This document shows positions 53,179-62,609 of a DNA stretch of 64,000 nt, piece after piece. Source of the stretch: Affinundibacterium fentianense. Lineage in GTDB: Bacteria; Pseudomonadota; Gammaproteobacteria; Burkholderiales; Burkholderiaceae_D. Location of the stretch: NCBI RefSeq assembly GCF_018139545.1, contig NZ_JAGSPJ010000004.1, positions 248,001-312,000 of the forward strand, given 5' to 3'. Position numbers and translations under genes: made by a program. How positions within the stretch are numbered: position 1 is the first letter of the stretch; each line of letters opens with the position of its first letter. Under the pieces are notes generated by a model. The model worked only from the letters and a program-made list of their open reading frames with translations, had not been told where the DNA came from and did no database searches.

Positions 53179-53214
53179 ACGATTTCCTTATTCAATAGCG
53201 TTAGCATAGACCAT

Positions 53215-53266
53215 CTAGAATTTTTTTTCTAGAAAAATTTTTCTAGTTTGGTGAAAATAATTTTCA
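53215..53266 (-). promoter_or_regulatory. Probable BlaI operator with overlapping and adjacent dyads
   Basis: A perfect 18-base palindrome CTAGAAAAATTTTTCTAG lies at 53229-53246. Overlapping it is an imperfect copy (CTAGAATTTTTTTTCTAG, 53215-53232). A further perfect dyad TGAAAAT-A-ATTTTCA stands at 53252-53266. The dyads lie 37-88 bases upstream of the BlaI ATG on the minus strand. A TTGAAA with a TAGAAA about 16 bases later could be the -35 and -10 boxes, with the operator over the -10 region. BlaI family members bind dyads of this kind; the exact consensus here is inferred. Confidence 0.7.
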
Positions 53267-53457
53267 AGACTAGATAAACCACGATACAAACGATTCTTCA
53301 CTTGCGCATTTGAATCGGGTCAACCTAGGCGTTTTTTGAAACAAAAGTCGCACAACGAGCGAACTGTCGCTTATCCTTTATTCTTTTGCGACTTCTTCGC
53401 GGAACCGATGGAAACCTACACAGCAACTTGGCCTTCACATCCTCAATCGCGCATCCT

Positions 53458-54636
53458 ATGAACAGGCCTTTGAAATTACATCTACAGGGTTGGCGTTACT
53501 ACACGCAGTCTGTGGCACTAGTGCATCAGAATTATTGCTATGGACTATCGCAGTACGCCGATTTCCAGATATCGCATGAGGAATTGCCTCCACCACCACC
53601 GCATATTTTACGCAAGGGTACGGTATGGTCCCAGGTTCAAGATATTCAGGGCCCCGAGAAAGATACGCTCATCCGCGCGATTCCTGACTGGTCGACTACC
53701 CAAGGCGAACCTGATTGCACCGTACGCACAGCGTATCCTTACGATTTCACTCCCGCGCAGCACGGCAATACTTTGGTGTTCTCAATCACGGAGACGAATG
53801 CACTTCCTGACATCTTAGTGAGTGGTCCTGCTCTGCGAGACATCGCGTCCAATCACAGAGTCAAAATTTTGACCGCATCGGAATTCTCCCGACAAGCTTT
53901 GATCGAGAGTGGTGCAGCCGCCGAGCGAACTTTAGCCATCCCATTAGGCTACGACCCTGCACTATTTTTCCCGCTTGCCGCTCAAAAACGCGAGCTCTTA
54001 CGACAACGCCTAGGCTGGCAAGATCAATTTGTGTTTTTGTCCGTCAGTGCAATGTATATTCACAAGGGTATCGATTTAACTTTAAAGGCATTTGCTGAAA
54101 TTTCAGTCGAATTTCCAAACGCGATTTTGGTCTTAAAAGGGAATGACAGCGCCTATGTGTCAAAAGCAGCCTTGCATTCCGCTATCACCAACTTGAGTGA
54201 TACAGAGTGGCAGCGCATACAGCCCAAATTGCGTTACCTTGGCAAAGCGACCTCGATGGCGCAAATTGCAAATTACTATCACGCAGCGGATGTCTTGCTG
54301 TCACCGTATCGTGCCGAAGGATTTAATCTGCCTGTCATTGAAGCTGCGGCTTGCGGTCTTCCAGTGATCTGCACTGCCGGTGGGCCAACCGATGAGACCA
54401 CCACCGCGGAATTTGCGTGGAGAATTCCGAGTAAGGCACACACGATAAAATCGGAATTTTGGCGCGGCGATTGGTTGGAACCTGACTACCGTGAATTTCA
54501 TCACCTGATGCGTCTCGCGATTACGCGCCCAGATTTGCTACAAGCGGCCCGGCTTGCTGGTCCGAAGCATGTTCGTCAACGTTACACATGGCAACATGTC
54601 ACACACGAGTTGGCGCAAGCAATTCGGCACTTTTAA
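53458..54636 (+). CDS. Group 1 glycosyltransferase
   Basis: From ATG 53458 the product is 392 residues. The frame could begin at 53386 with 24 more residues, but the later start looks like the family N-terminus. The GT-B fold has an N-terminal half and a C-terminal half with FLSVSAMYIHKGIDLTLKAFAE (the K/R of the nucleotide-sugar site) and the EX7E-like motif SPYRAEGFNLPVIEAAACGLPVICT (the Glu pair). This is the retaining GT4 pattern. It builds a surface or storage glycan of unknown type. It is followed, on the opposite strand, by a BioD-like gene. Confidence 0.9.
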   Translation: MNRPLKLHLQGWRYYTQSVALVHQNYCYGLSQYADFQISHEELPPPPPHILRKGTVWSQVQDIQGPEKDTLIRAIPDWSTTQGEPDCTVRTAYPYDFTPAQHGNTLVFSITETNALPDILVSGPALRDIASNHRVKILTASEFSRQALIESGAAAERTLAIPLGYDPALFFPLAAQKRELLRQRLGWQDQFVFLSVSAMYIHKGIDLTLKAFAEISVEFPNAILVLKGNDSAYVSKAALHSAITNLSDTEWQRIQPKLRYLGKATSMAQIANYYHAADVLLSPYRAEGFNLPVIEAAACGLPVICTAGGPTDETTTAEFAWRIPSKAHTIKSEFWRGDWLEPDYREFHHLMRLAITRPDLLQAARLAGPKHVRQRYTWQHVTHELAQAIRHF

Positions 54637-54657
54637 TTGCACCTACCATTCAATCGA

Positions 54658-55479
54658 CTAGGTATGGAGCAAGCGTTGTAACATTCCTTGTAAGCTAGCT
54701 TGCCGCCGCGAGGCATCCAAAATCCACAAAGGATGCTTGACGCCTTTGCAGTCCTGCTCTTGTAAAACACGCAGCAAGGTATGGAAATCAGGCGCAATCG
54801 CGTGCGTTGTTTGGGTATCAATAGACAAATTGGCGTCACGATAAAAATACAGGCTGTCCTCGGTCAATAAAAAGACATGGTTCACGTAGGCCTGATCTTG
54901 CCATACAGGCAACCATGGCCCCGCTCCCTCACACACGATGGCCTGCGGCTGTCGTGCCTGCAAATGCATAAAAGCTGCTTGAACTTTCTCACGACCAAGA
55001 ATTTTGTACGGGCTTGAGATCCCGTCTAACAATTGCGCGTTGGCAAACGGTAAGCCCGTCTTCTCTAGGAGATACGCAATGTCAGGCCGATTGGCTAACC
55101 GTTGCCCTTTTTCACTAGTCCACATTTCGACATTCTGTAACGATGCGGAGCCTATGCGCATCAAAAAAGTGTCGAGAATCCTATCCTTGAAAATCACTTG
55201 GCGTGGGACAACCAAATCCAAATCATCCGTACTGGTCAGGGGTGAGGCATGACAAAGTAGTGCCCCGTCCGAAAAAGCCATACGCTGGTTTAATTCGATA
55301 GATTGGCCAAACATGTAATCAACGCCATCCCGCAGACGCATTCCAGCGAAAGGCTTAAACCCCAAAGAGGGGCACCCCGCTTGATTCAATACACGAATCA
55401 GCTCAGTTGCTAGTGTGGTCTTGCCGGCGTTGGTATGGGTTGCGACGACCCAATAGATTTGTGTTGACTTCGGTATCAT
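54658..55479 (-). CDS. BioD-like P-loop NTPase of unknown role
   Basis: The 273-residue protein has a P-loop (VATHTNAGKTTLATELI, Lys in NAGKTT) close to dethiobiotin synthetase's GTDTGVGKT form, plus FKPFAGM near residue 45 and VCEGAGPWLPV near 190. These are the positions where BioD has its KP and EGAGG motifs. BioD normally has about 220-240 residues and lies with bio genes; this one has no bio neighbours. I infer a nucleotide-dependent carboxylase/ligase-like enzyme of the AAA_26 type. Substrate residues cannot be matched, so true dethiobiotin synthesis is doubtful. Confidence 0.72.
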   Translation of the reverse strand: MIPKSTQIYWVVATHTNAGKTTLATELIRVLNQAGCPSLGFKPFAGMRLRDGVDYMFGQSIELNQRMAFSDGALLCHASPLTSTDDLDLVVPRQVIFKDRILDTFLMRIGSASLQNVEMWTSEKGQRLANRPDIAYLLEKTGLPFANAQLLDGISSPYKILGREKVQAAFMHLQARQPQAIVCEGAGPWLPVWQDQAYVNHVFLLTEDSLYFYRDANLSIDTQTTHAIAPDFHTLLRVLQEQDCKGVKHPLWILDASRRQASLQGMLQRLLHT

Positions 55480-55598
55480 GGGGAAACTTACACGACGATG
55501 GCTATCCTATAGGGGGAAGCAAATTTGTCATAGTCGACAAACATAATTCCCAATGAAAACGATTCTCTCTTGAAACTTGTGCATTCACTTTCAGTTTT

Positions 55599-55630
55599 AC
55601 GCCTCGATTCTATTCCTGTTGGTGAGGCGT
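55599..55630. terminator. Hairpin after priA
   Basis: ACGCCTC (55599-55605) and GAGGCGT (55624-55630) form a 7-bp stem 8 bases beyond the priA stop. On the plus strand T-rich sequence (GTTCTTTCT) follows, but on the minus strand there is no T-run. Confidence 0.45.
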
Positions 55631-55637
55631 GTTCTTT

Positions 55638-57668
55638 CTAAATATCCACAGGATCAATTTCAACGCCCCATTTCACCCGCGTCTTTATGGCTCGCAGATC
55701 TGCGAGCCACTCTCTTAGGAAGGCTTGAAGGGCAGGGCGTGAATTCGATTCAACTAAGAGTTGGGCGCGATCTACATTGTGAACCCGCGTCATCGTCATC
55801 GGGATAGGATCGTTAATCGTGATACCGTGATGCGCAGTACAGTGCGCGGCTTCTTTCAGGAAAAGAATGGCCGTTTCCAATTCTTTGGCCTCGGCACGTA
55901 GCAAGGCTTGATAAATAAACGGTGGCATCGCAGCTTGCTGGCGCTCTTCCAACAAGTCATCGGCAAAGCCCTGGTAATTGTGATGCATCAAGGCGTGGTA
56001 CAAAGGATGGTCAGGATATCGCGTTTGAATTAAGACTTCACTCGGGTTACCGCCCTCCTTCTGCCCTGCCCGTCCAGCGCGTCCGGCGACTTGCATGAGT
56101 TGTGCAAACAATCGCTCACTCGCTCGAAAATCTTGTGAGAATAGAGCACTATCAGGGTTAAGTGCGGCGACCAATGTTAAATTCTTAAAATCGTGCCCTT
56201 TTGCAACCATCTGCGTCCCGATCAAAATATCGACGTCGCCCCGGTGCACAGTATCGAATGCGGCTTCGGCACTTCCTTTTAAGCGAGTCGAATCAGCATC
56301 AATTCGAAAAACTCGGGCTTCGGGGAAAATCGCCTGCAGTCCTTCCTCCAATCTTTGCGTGCCTCTTCCCAAAGCTTGCAAGTCCACATTCCCACACGTT
56401 GGACAAGCACGCGGAATTCTTTGCTCCCATCCACAATGATGACAGCGCAATTTTTTATCCAGTTTATGCATGACCAGATGCGCGGTACAACGAGTGCAAT
56501 TGCTCATCCAACCACAGGCATCACAATGGATCACAGGTGCATAGCCGCGTCGATTCAAAAACAGTAGTGATTGCTCACCCTTCTCTAAACGTAAGCGGAT
56601 CGCAGAAATTAATCTTTGTGTCAATCCTTCGGAGGGTTTTTCACGTTCGGTATTAATGATTTTTACGATCGGCAAAACAGCCGCTTGCACCGCACGCTCT
56701 TGCAATTCCAATTTAATATAACGTCCCGCTTTGGAATGCTGCCAAGTTTCTAAAGAGGGGGTTGCCGAGCCCAATACCACAGGGATACCGAGTTGGTGCG
56801 CGCGCCATACGGCAAGGTCTCGTGCTGAATAGCGCAAGCCCTCTTGCTGTTTGTAAGATGGATCATGTTCCTCATCAATGATGATCAATTGCAAATGAGG
56901 AAGCGATGATAAAATTGCCAATCGAGTGCCGAGAATAATTCTCGCTTGTCCAGTATGCGAGGATAACCAATGAAGTAGGCGCTCACCTTCCGCCATTCCG
57001 CTGTGCAAAGTCGCTACCTGCAATCCCGGGAAGCGCTGCCGAATATTCCCTTCAAGTTGCGGTGTCAGATTAATTTCGGGTACCAAGATGAGAACCTGAC
57101 TCTGCTCCTGACGTGCCAACATTCGCGCGGCTGTTTGCAAATACACTTCCGTTTTGCCACTGCCGGTAACCCCATGCAACAAGTAAGGGGCAAATCCACT
57201 TTTGCTTGTGATGGTTTCAACTGCTTGATGTTGTTCGCGATTCAAATCGGGCGGACTACTTGGCTCGACAGAGTCGAGCTTTGCGAGCGCCAGCTTCGCC
57301 AATTTCTTTAAATTTCTATCCAGTGAGGTCGGCTTTGGTACCCGTAAATTTTTTGGCAAGGCAGGGATCGCGACCTCGCCGATAGGTCTTTGATAATAGT
57401 TAGCGGCGAATTGACATAGCGCAATCCAGCGCGCATCGAGTGCAGGGCATTGGTGTCGCACCGCTAAAACGGATTTGATTTTGTCTGCTGGGACATCGGT
57501 TTGCGAATGGACAGCAAGTATCAGACCCGCCATTTCCTGTCGACCAAACGGTACTAAGGCAATCTGCCCGACTTGTGGCAAAGGGTTATCCGGACTAGGC
57601 TCCCAACGATAGTCAAAGAGCCTGTCAAGTGGGGTATCAAGAGCAATTGTGAGGTAAATGGGTTCCAC
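55638..57668 (-). CDS. priA: PriA, primosomal replication-restart helicase
   Basis: PriA restarts stalled replication forks and loads the primosome. The 676-residue protein (E. coli 732) has the N-terminal DNA-binding domain (YLTIALDTPLDRLFDYRW) and Walker A GVTGSGKTEVYL (Lys172). The helicase DEEHDPSYKQ motif and the GTQMVAKGHDFKNLTLVA stretch are also present. Zinc-binding cysteines begin at Cys382 and include HCDACGWMSNCTRC, RCHHCGW and ACPTCGNVD, the usual two zinc sites. The frame is intact. It starts at the DnaA-box region and is followed by a weak hairpin. Confidence 0.95.
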   Translation of the reverse strand: MEPIYLTIALDTPLDRLFDYRWEPSPDNPLPQVGQIALVPFGRQEMAGLILAVHSQTDVPADKIKSVLAVRHQCPALDARWIALCQFAANYYQRPIGEVAIPALPKNLRVPKPTSLDRNLKKLAKLALAKLDSVEPSSPPDLNREQHQAVETITSKSGFAPYLLHGVTGSGKTEVYLQTAARMLARQEQSQVLILVPEINLTPQLEGNIRQRFPGLQVATLHSGMAEGERLLHWLSSHTGQARIILGTRLAILSSLPHLQLIIIDEEHDPSYKQQEGLRYSARDLAVWRAHQLGIPVVLGSATPSLETWQHSKAGRYIKLELQERAVQAAVLPIVKIINTEREKPSEGLTQRLISAIRLRLEKGEQSLLFLNRRGYAPVIHCDACGWMSNCTRCTAHLVMHKLDKKLRCHHCGWEQRIPRACPTCGNVDLQALGRGTQRLEEGLQAIFPEARVFRIDADSTRLKGSAEAAFDTVHRGDVDILIGTQMVAKGHDFKNLTLVAALNPDSALFSQDFRASERLFAQLMQVAGRAGRAGQKEGGNPSEVLIQTRYPDHPLYHALMHHNYQGFADDLLEERQQAAMPPFIYQALLRAEAKELETAILFLKEAAHCTAHHGITINDPIPMTMTRVHNVDRAQLLVESNSRPALQAFLREWLADLRAIKTRVKWGVEIDPVDI

Positions 57669-58225
57669 GAACTTAATGTAAGGCTTGAGGTAATGCGCTA
57701 ACTATCGGTTTCATAAGCTCTTTTTACTCTATCCACACAAACTGTGGATAACTTTGTGGACAAAGGTATCTTGACAAGCTGGAAGCCTAGTCTCTATGCG
57801 GGTTTCAACAAAATGCACAATTGCCAAGCACAAAAAAATCCCTTTAAAAACAATAGGTTATAAATATTTATTTGAAGCAAAAAACAAATTTCCATATTAT
57901 TTTTTTGTGTGTCTTTTTTTGTGAATAACTACCAAAATATCTAGCCGAAATTCTGACTTATCCACCGCGAATTCATTTGCTCTCTACGCTGTTCTGGCTG
58001 CTAAGCAGCATCGTTACGATGTTTTGCGTAGCAACATGACGATGAATCAAGCTTGATCATTCGATATTGCGATCGATGCCCAGTCTCGATTCATCGAGTA
58101 ACGCAAAATCCGCGCAACACTTCCAAGCCAGACGCGAACCAATTTCACACCAGTATCACGCATGCCTCATACTGGCATAAGCAAACTGGATTGTGCGCAA
58201 ATTGGAATTAAAAGGCCAACACGAC
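57669..58225. promoter_or_regulatory. Intergenic cluster of DnaA-box-like sites around an A+T-rich stretch
   Basis: Five matches to the DnaA box TTATCCACA (or TGTGGATAA on the other strand) lie in 240 bases. TGTGGATAA at 57743-57751 is perfect. CTATCCACA at 57729-57737, TGTGGACAA at 57755-57763, TGTGAATAA at 57920-57928 and TTATCCACC at 57958-57966 each have one mismatch. Between the two groups (57830-57930) the DNA is strongly A+T-rich, with TTATAAATATTTATTT. Further on are a stem-loop (58009-58044) and the palindrome ATCAAGCTTGAT (58046-58057). No gene lies here. Function as an origin, a DnaA-titration site or a DnaA-regulated priA promoter is inferred. Confidence 0.6.
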
Positions 58226-59311
58226 TTAAGACTGGCGTTGTTGACGACTCACTTCATGCACCGTTTCGACCAACACACTCACCGCGTCAGGTGAGGTAAA
58301 TTGAGAAATACCATGGCCCAAATTGAAGACATGGCCATGACCGGCACTTGGTTTGCCGTAAGAATGCAATGCTGCCGTGACCTCTTTGCGAATTTGGTCT
58401 GGTTCTGCAAACAAGACCGCTGGATCGAGATTGCCTTGTAATGCAACTTTGCCGCCGACACGCTCGCGAGCCTGACCTAAGTTCACCGTCCAATCCAAGC
58501 CAAGCGCATCAGCACCAATGTCAGCAATTTGTTCCAACCATAATCCACCACCTTTGGTAAACACGATACAAGGTATGCGTTGACCATCTTTTTCTTTTTG
58601 TAATTTGCTAACGACATCCTGCATGTACTTCAACGAGAATCGTTGGTAGGCGCCATCCGCTAGTGCCCCCCCCCAGCTATCAAATATCATGACCGCCTGA
58701 GCACCCGCGTCAATCTGAGCATTCAAATAACTTGCGACGGCTTCAGCATTCAAACGCAAAATACGATCCATCAAATCGGGGCGCTTGTACATCAAAGTCT
58801 TGACTCCATGAAACTCACGCGAACCCTGACCTTCCACCATGTAACATGCCAAAGTCCAAGGACTGCCAGAAAAACCGATCAAAGGCACACGGCCATCTAG
58901 CGTACGGCGGATCTGCGTGACTGCGTCAAACACATATTGCAAGCTGCCTTCTTCCGGCACTTTCAAATCCAAAATCGATTGTTCGTCTTTAAGGGGACGT
59001 TCAAACTTTGGCCCCTCCCCCTCTTCAAAGTACAAACCCAAGCCCATCGCATCAGGCACGGTCAAAATGTCCGAGAACAAAATAGCCGCATCGAGCTTAA
59101 AGCGATCCAAAGGCTGAATGGTCACTTCGGTCGCAAAATCAGGATTTTTCGCCAAACTCATAAACGAGCCCGCCCCCTTGCGCGTCGCACGATACTCAGG
59201 CAAATAGCGTCCAGCTTGGCGCATCAACCACAAAGGGGTGTAATCCGTTTCCTGACGCAACAAAGCGCGTAAAAATGTGTCATTTTTGAGCGGGGCAAAT
59301 TGATTAGACAT
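58226..59311 (-). CDS. hemE: HemE, uroporphyrinogen decarboxylase
   Basis: HemE removes four acetate carboxyl groups from uroporphyrinogen III to give coproporphyrinogen III in haem synthesis. The 361 residues begin with [31 protein letters not shown], which contains the signature [11 protein letters not shown]. The substrate region [16 protein letters not shown] and the C-terminal [13 protein letters not shown] (with the His/Gly HNLGHG family motif) also match. The length is normal. It stands upstream of the DnaA-box region and priA on the same strand. Confidence 0.96.
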   Translation of the reverse strand: MSNQFAPLKNDTFLRALLRQETDYTPLWLMRQAGRYLPEYRATRKGAGSFMSLAKNPDFATEVTIQPLDRFKLDAAILFSDILTVPDAMGLGLYFEEGEGPKFERPLKDEQSILDLKVPEEGSLQYVFDAVTQIRRTLDGRVPLIGFSGSPWTLACYMVEGQGSREFHGVKTLMYKRPDLMDRILRLNAEAVASYLNAQIDAGAQAVMIFDSWGGALADGAYQRFSLKYMQDVVSKLQKEKDGQRIPCIVFTKGGGLWLEQIADIGADALGLDWTVNLGQARERVGGKVALQGNLDPAVLFAEPDQIRKEVTAALHSYGKPSAGHGHVFNLGHGISQFTSPDAVSVLVETVHEVSRQQRQS

Positions 59312-60228
59312 AGCGACTTTCAGAGAGCAATAGAGGTAATTCGATATTATCCCTGATCTAGGCCCAAACCGTATATGTAAAATGTCAAAGGCCGTTCGAC
59401 TGCCAAGGGCAAGACAACAGAACTACGCGCAAACAAAAACATCACTAAATTAACTTAGTGTACTTAGACGAACTATTGGAACGCCCCCCTTGGTTCTAAA
59501 ATGCCGAATTATGAAATTTTGCAGTTCCCGAATTGTTTAATAAATGCGCAAAATCCTTGAAAAACACTTTCACAACGAACTTATAGGGTGTCCATCAAAA
59601 AATTTTTTCATGTCAGATCACTTTTTCAGGCACCTTTATGGTTGCCAAAAGCAATATGCAAAGAAAAGAAGTCGACTCGAAGCTTGAACTCTCGCCTAGT
59701 AGGTAGTGCTGACCGTATTTGCTCAGTCGCTGATTTGCCCTTAATCAGCCCAATGAAAGGTCACTTAGTTGGGGTGTGTACCGAGCTTAGAATTTAAATC
59801 AACATTTCACCAAACTGCTGACTTAAGAGTCTCTGAATTTAGGAATCAAATGATGATGTGTCCAAGAATGATTGGGCAAAATAGTCCGTTGTTGCTCAAT
59901 CAGGTTGTTGACTTCCAGCGCAATTAAAAAAAGGGATTGATGAACATTTATACAAAGTTAAAGTAAAAATTTGGAGCCAAGCTTTGAGTAAAGTCATAGA
60001 AGTCTAGCAAACACTTCATCGTTACGAAATAAGAGTAAAGACAGCACTTCCTCCCAAAAGCAGAACTGCGCATCGCACTTGCTTCAAAAAGACGCTCTGT
60101 GGCATATTGCAAGTTAAGAAAGTAAATTTCACTATTTTTCTTCAGACTTGAGAACCTCAACGAGGCGTTTGGAAATTTTTGAAGTTCATAATGGTTTGCA
60201 ATTTGACATTCTTATATAGGAGGCTATC
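59312..60228. other. A+T-rich intergenic region with no supported gene
   Basis: About 900 bases lie between hemE and the TTG start at 60229. Only short frames (for example 69 codons at 59588 and 70 codons on the minus strand at 59948-60160) exist. None has a ribosome binding site or family resemblance. A small stem CACTAA/TTAGTG lies at 59443-59460. The DNA is A+T-rich like the segment at the left end, so it may be a decayed insertion. Confidence 0.45.
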
Positions 60229-60891
60229 TTGACCCAGGATATTTCATCAGCAATTCAAGCTGTCGCCAGCGTCGTAACAGCGATTATCGCGCTTGTCGCA
60301 TTAAAACAAGTATCACTTCTTCGAACGCAAATTAAAACTGATCACGAACGCAGTAGACGTCATAGAGCTGTCGAAGACCTCCGAGATTGGAACAACCATT
60401 TGACAGAGAACATCACATCTACGCGCCGCCTAGTAGAAACATTTTCAGACGAGCAATTAGAAGCACTTAAAGAAAATAAAGGCATTAAGCTTTCTAAACA
60501 ATATCGAGCCATTGCTGACGTGGCGTTGGGCATTGCGCCAGAAGATGTGCTTCTCGAGGATGGTGACTTCTATTTGCTTTCGCCAGAACATGCGATACGA
60601 CTAAGAAATCATTGCATCCGCCATCTAAATGCCTTTGAGATCACGTTGGCGGCGTGGCGACATGGCATCGCCGACAATCATATTATCGAAGAACAACTGA
60701 GCTACTTGGTCGATCTGAAGCGAGGCTGGAAGATGCTTGAAAAGTTTCGCAAACAAGTTGTTGGGCTCGACGCCCACCCTGCCACTGAAATGTTTGTTCA
60801 ACTTATTTCAGAGAAGAAGGGGGCGATCGAGCTTGAGAAGCAATTGTTTGAGGAATCCAGCAAACCACAGGGACTACCCAAAATTGTATGA
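60229..60891 (+). CDS. Membrane-anchored hypothetical protein, 220 aa
   Basis: The TTG start at 60229 has a perfect AGGAGG site seven bases upstream. The product has one N-terminal helix (SSAIQAVASVVTAIIALVALKQ), a basic coiled-coil-like segment (LRTQIKTDHERSRRHR) and a soluble region of about 160 residues. This layout is common in DUF4760-like and other anchored proteins of unknown role that often sit in accessory DNA. The composition is somewhat A+T-rich. I do not recognise a specific family. Confidence 0.75.
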   Translation: MTQDISSAIQAVASVVTAIIALVALKQVSLLRTQIKTDHERSRRHRAVEDLRDWNNHLTENITSTRRLVETFSDEQLEALKENKGIKLSKQYRAIADVALGIAPEDVLLEDGDFYLLSPEHAIRLRNHCIRHLNAFEITLAAWRHGIADNHIIEEQLSYLVDLKRGWKMLEKFRKQVVGLDAHPATEMFVQLISEKKGAIELEKQLFEESSKPQGLPKIV

Positions 60892-61214
60892 CTTCTCAAA
60901 AAATTAACTCATTAAAGTAAAGTAACTTAATCAATAGTTCTGACCAAAACTTGGATACAATAGATAATCCAGCATCTAGATTGGAATCGATTGTATCCGT
61001 CTTGAATAGAAGACTGCTCGATCCTTGCACGATTCGCCTACGATACTGAATCGGACTGAAGTAAAATTCCTCGAAATGTACCCATAATTTCGTAGTAATT
61101 GAACAATCAGTTTGTGCTTCCGTCACATTTACAAATCCTTTTTGACTCGTTCAAGCGTGCGTTGCACCACCACTGCTGAGCGAATTTTTGACCGGTGCTG
61201 GGGCCACAAACGAA
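60892..61214. other. Non-coding stretch with one weak small frame
   Basis: A 76-codon frame on the minus strand (60896-61126) opens with GTG behind an AAGGA-like site nine bases upstream, but has no recognised domain and low-complexity A+T-rich codons. It may be a remnant. Otherwise I see nothing. Confidence 0.25.
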
Positions 61215-61904
61215 TTAGTCACGCGATGCGGTGAGTATGCGTAATACATACCAGAACATCAGCGCAACGGAGGCGAACAATTCCAAAGCTGCGCCCACGT
61301 AACGCTCTTCATCATAGTGATGAATAATATTCGAGGCGTCATACAAAATCGCCCCCCCAGCAAAAGCCACCATCGCGACGCTAAAAAACATACCGAGTTG
61401 GAAGCCAAAAACCAAGCCGGAAACGACCAAGATCAAAGCCAATAATCCGCCCCACTTGAGAACCGTTCCCAAGAAACTAAAATCCTTACGAGACGTATAA
61501 GCAATCGCGATGAGTGCCACTGTTGCGACCAGTGTAATGACAGCGGCATTAGTGATCACGCCAGGTGCATAGCTGTCAGCGATATACAGCAAAGGAACGA
61601 AGATGATTGCTTCCGCCAAAATGAAAGTCGCCAATGCAGCGTATTGCAAAGCTTTACTTTCAACGGTGTGGGCAGTACGTGACGCCAACCAACTTATCAA
61701 CATAAAAGCGCCGATGATCGCAAGCCAGGGCAACTGGAAAATCGCATTAGCAATGGATTCAGACAGCCCTGTTGCAAAAAACAACATTTCTAGTGCAGTG
61801 AACGCGACGATAGCGCCGCCTAAATGATTAAACGTCTTTGCAATAAATTTCTCACGAGACCGCCCATATGTGTGGTGGCCAGTTACCTGTGCTTCGAGTT
61901 CCAT
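61215..61904 (-). CDS. Bax-inhibitor-1/YccA-family membrane protein
   Basis: From ATG 61904, with an AAGGAA site, the product is 229 residues and has seven hydrophobic helices: AKTFNHLGGAIVAFTALEML, QLPWLAIIGAFMLISWLA, LQYAALATFILAEAIIFV and later ones. The BI-1 motif near the C-terminus is GAILYDASNIIHHYDEERYVGAALELFASVALMFWYVLRIL, with YD..HYD acidic residues that may sense protons. These are membrane channels or calcium-leak proteins; bacterial YccA interacts with FtsH. The frame extends to 62003 but without a ribosome binding site. Confidence 0.92.
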   Translation of the reverse strand: MELEAQVTGHHTYGRSREKFIAKTFNHLGGAIVAFTALEMLFFATGLSESIANAIFQLPWLAIIGAFMLISWLASRTAHTVESKALQYAALATFILAEAIIFVPLLYIADSYAPGVITNAAVITLVATVALIAIAYTSRKDFSFLGTVLKWGGLLALILVVSGLVFGFQLGMFFSVAMVAFAGGAILYDASNIIHHYDEERYVGAALELFASVALMFWYVLRILTASRD

Positions 61905-62151
61905 TATTTTCCTTACTAAGGGTTGTGGGTAGAAATTGAGGTGGACGTAAAGCAGATACAGCAAAGTTTTTCTCGAAGCACGCAAGGACGCCGCTTGCCA
62001 CAAAAAATGATTGCAAATAGATTATCCAAAGCTATACTAAGCCCTGTTTATCATTTCTTCAACAATTAAACCAATAAAGTTTGATTTTTGACGCAAACCC
62101 GTGATCTCGATGTAATGAATGAACTCAACCTAAATCAAGCGAGACAACAGG

Positions 62152-62562
62152 ATGTCACAAACACTTCTGCTTCCAATGACTGCACATGTCCTGCTGGCCG
62201 CGCTGCTGTATGGGCTACTGACACTTGTGCGAGCACCTAAAGTTTGGGGTATTGGCGCTCGTCAAGATGGATCGAATCCTTGGGCTATGTATGAACCGAA
62301 AATAAGCGCCAATTTATCCAATCAATTTGAATGGCCCTTATTCTTTCACATCGCGTGCCTCATTTTCATGATGACAACCACAAACAATCCTTATGATACT
62401 GTGGTCAGTGTCTTGGCTTGGCTGTTCATCATTGGACGCATATTGCACAGCATGATTCAAATCGGGACGAACAATATTCGCCTACGCGGACTTGTTTTTA
62501 CCATTAACTTTTTGGCAGTGATGGGTTTATGGGGCATGCTATTTTTCGCCCGTATGCCTTAA
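62152..62562 (+). CDS. MAPEG-family membrane protein
   Basis: The 136 residues have helices with the MAPEG pattern (LLYGLLTLVRAPKVWGIGARQD, NQFEWPLFFHIACLIFM and VLAWLFIIGRILHSMIQIGTNNIRLRGLVFTINFLAVMGLWGMLFF). The NxFEwP and IGRxxHSxIQ elements typify this group, related to membrane glutathione transferases. The start has an AGG-rich leader. It is followed 47 bases later by a VOC gene. Confidence 0.85.
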   Translation: MSQTLLLPMTAHVLLAALLYGLLTLVRAPKVWGIGARQDGSNPWAMYEPKISANLSNQFEWPLFFHIACLIFMMTTTNNPYDTVVSVLAWLFIIGRILHSMIQIGTNNIRLRGLVFTINFLAVMGLWGMLFFARMP

Positions 62563-62609
62563 ACCAAGATGGCAAATCACTTTCCATGTATTGTTTGACA
62601 GGATTAGCA

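Noticed and set aside
59588-59797. 69-codon frame after hemE
   Set aside because: No ribosome binding site and no similarity to a known family; the region is A+T-rich.
59948-60160. 70-codon frame on the minus strand
   Set aside because: Low-complexity, no ribosome binding site and no recognised domain.
60896-61126. 76-codon minus-strand frame
   Set aside because: Has a possible AAGGA site but a GTG start, no domain and A+T-rich codons; recorded only as a weak frame.
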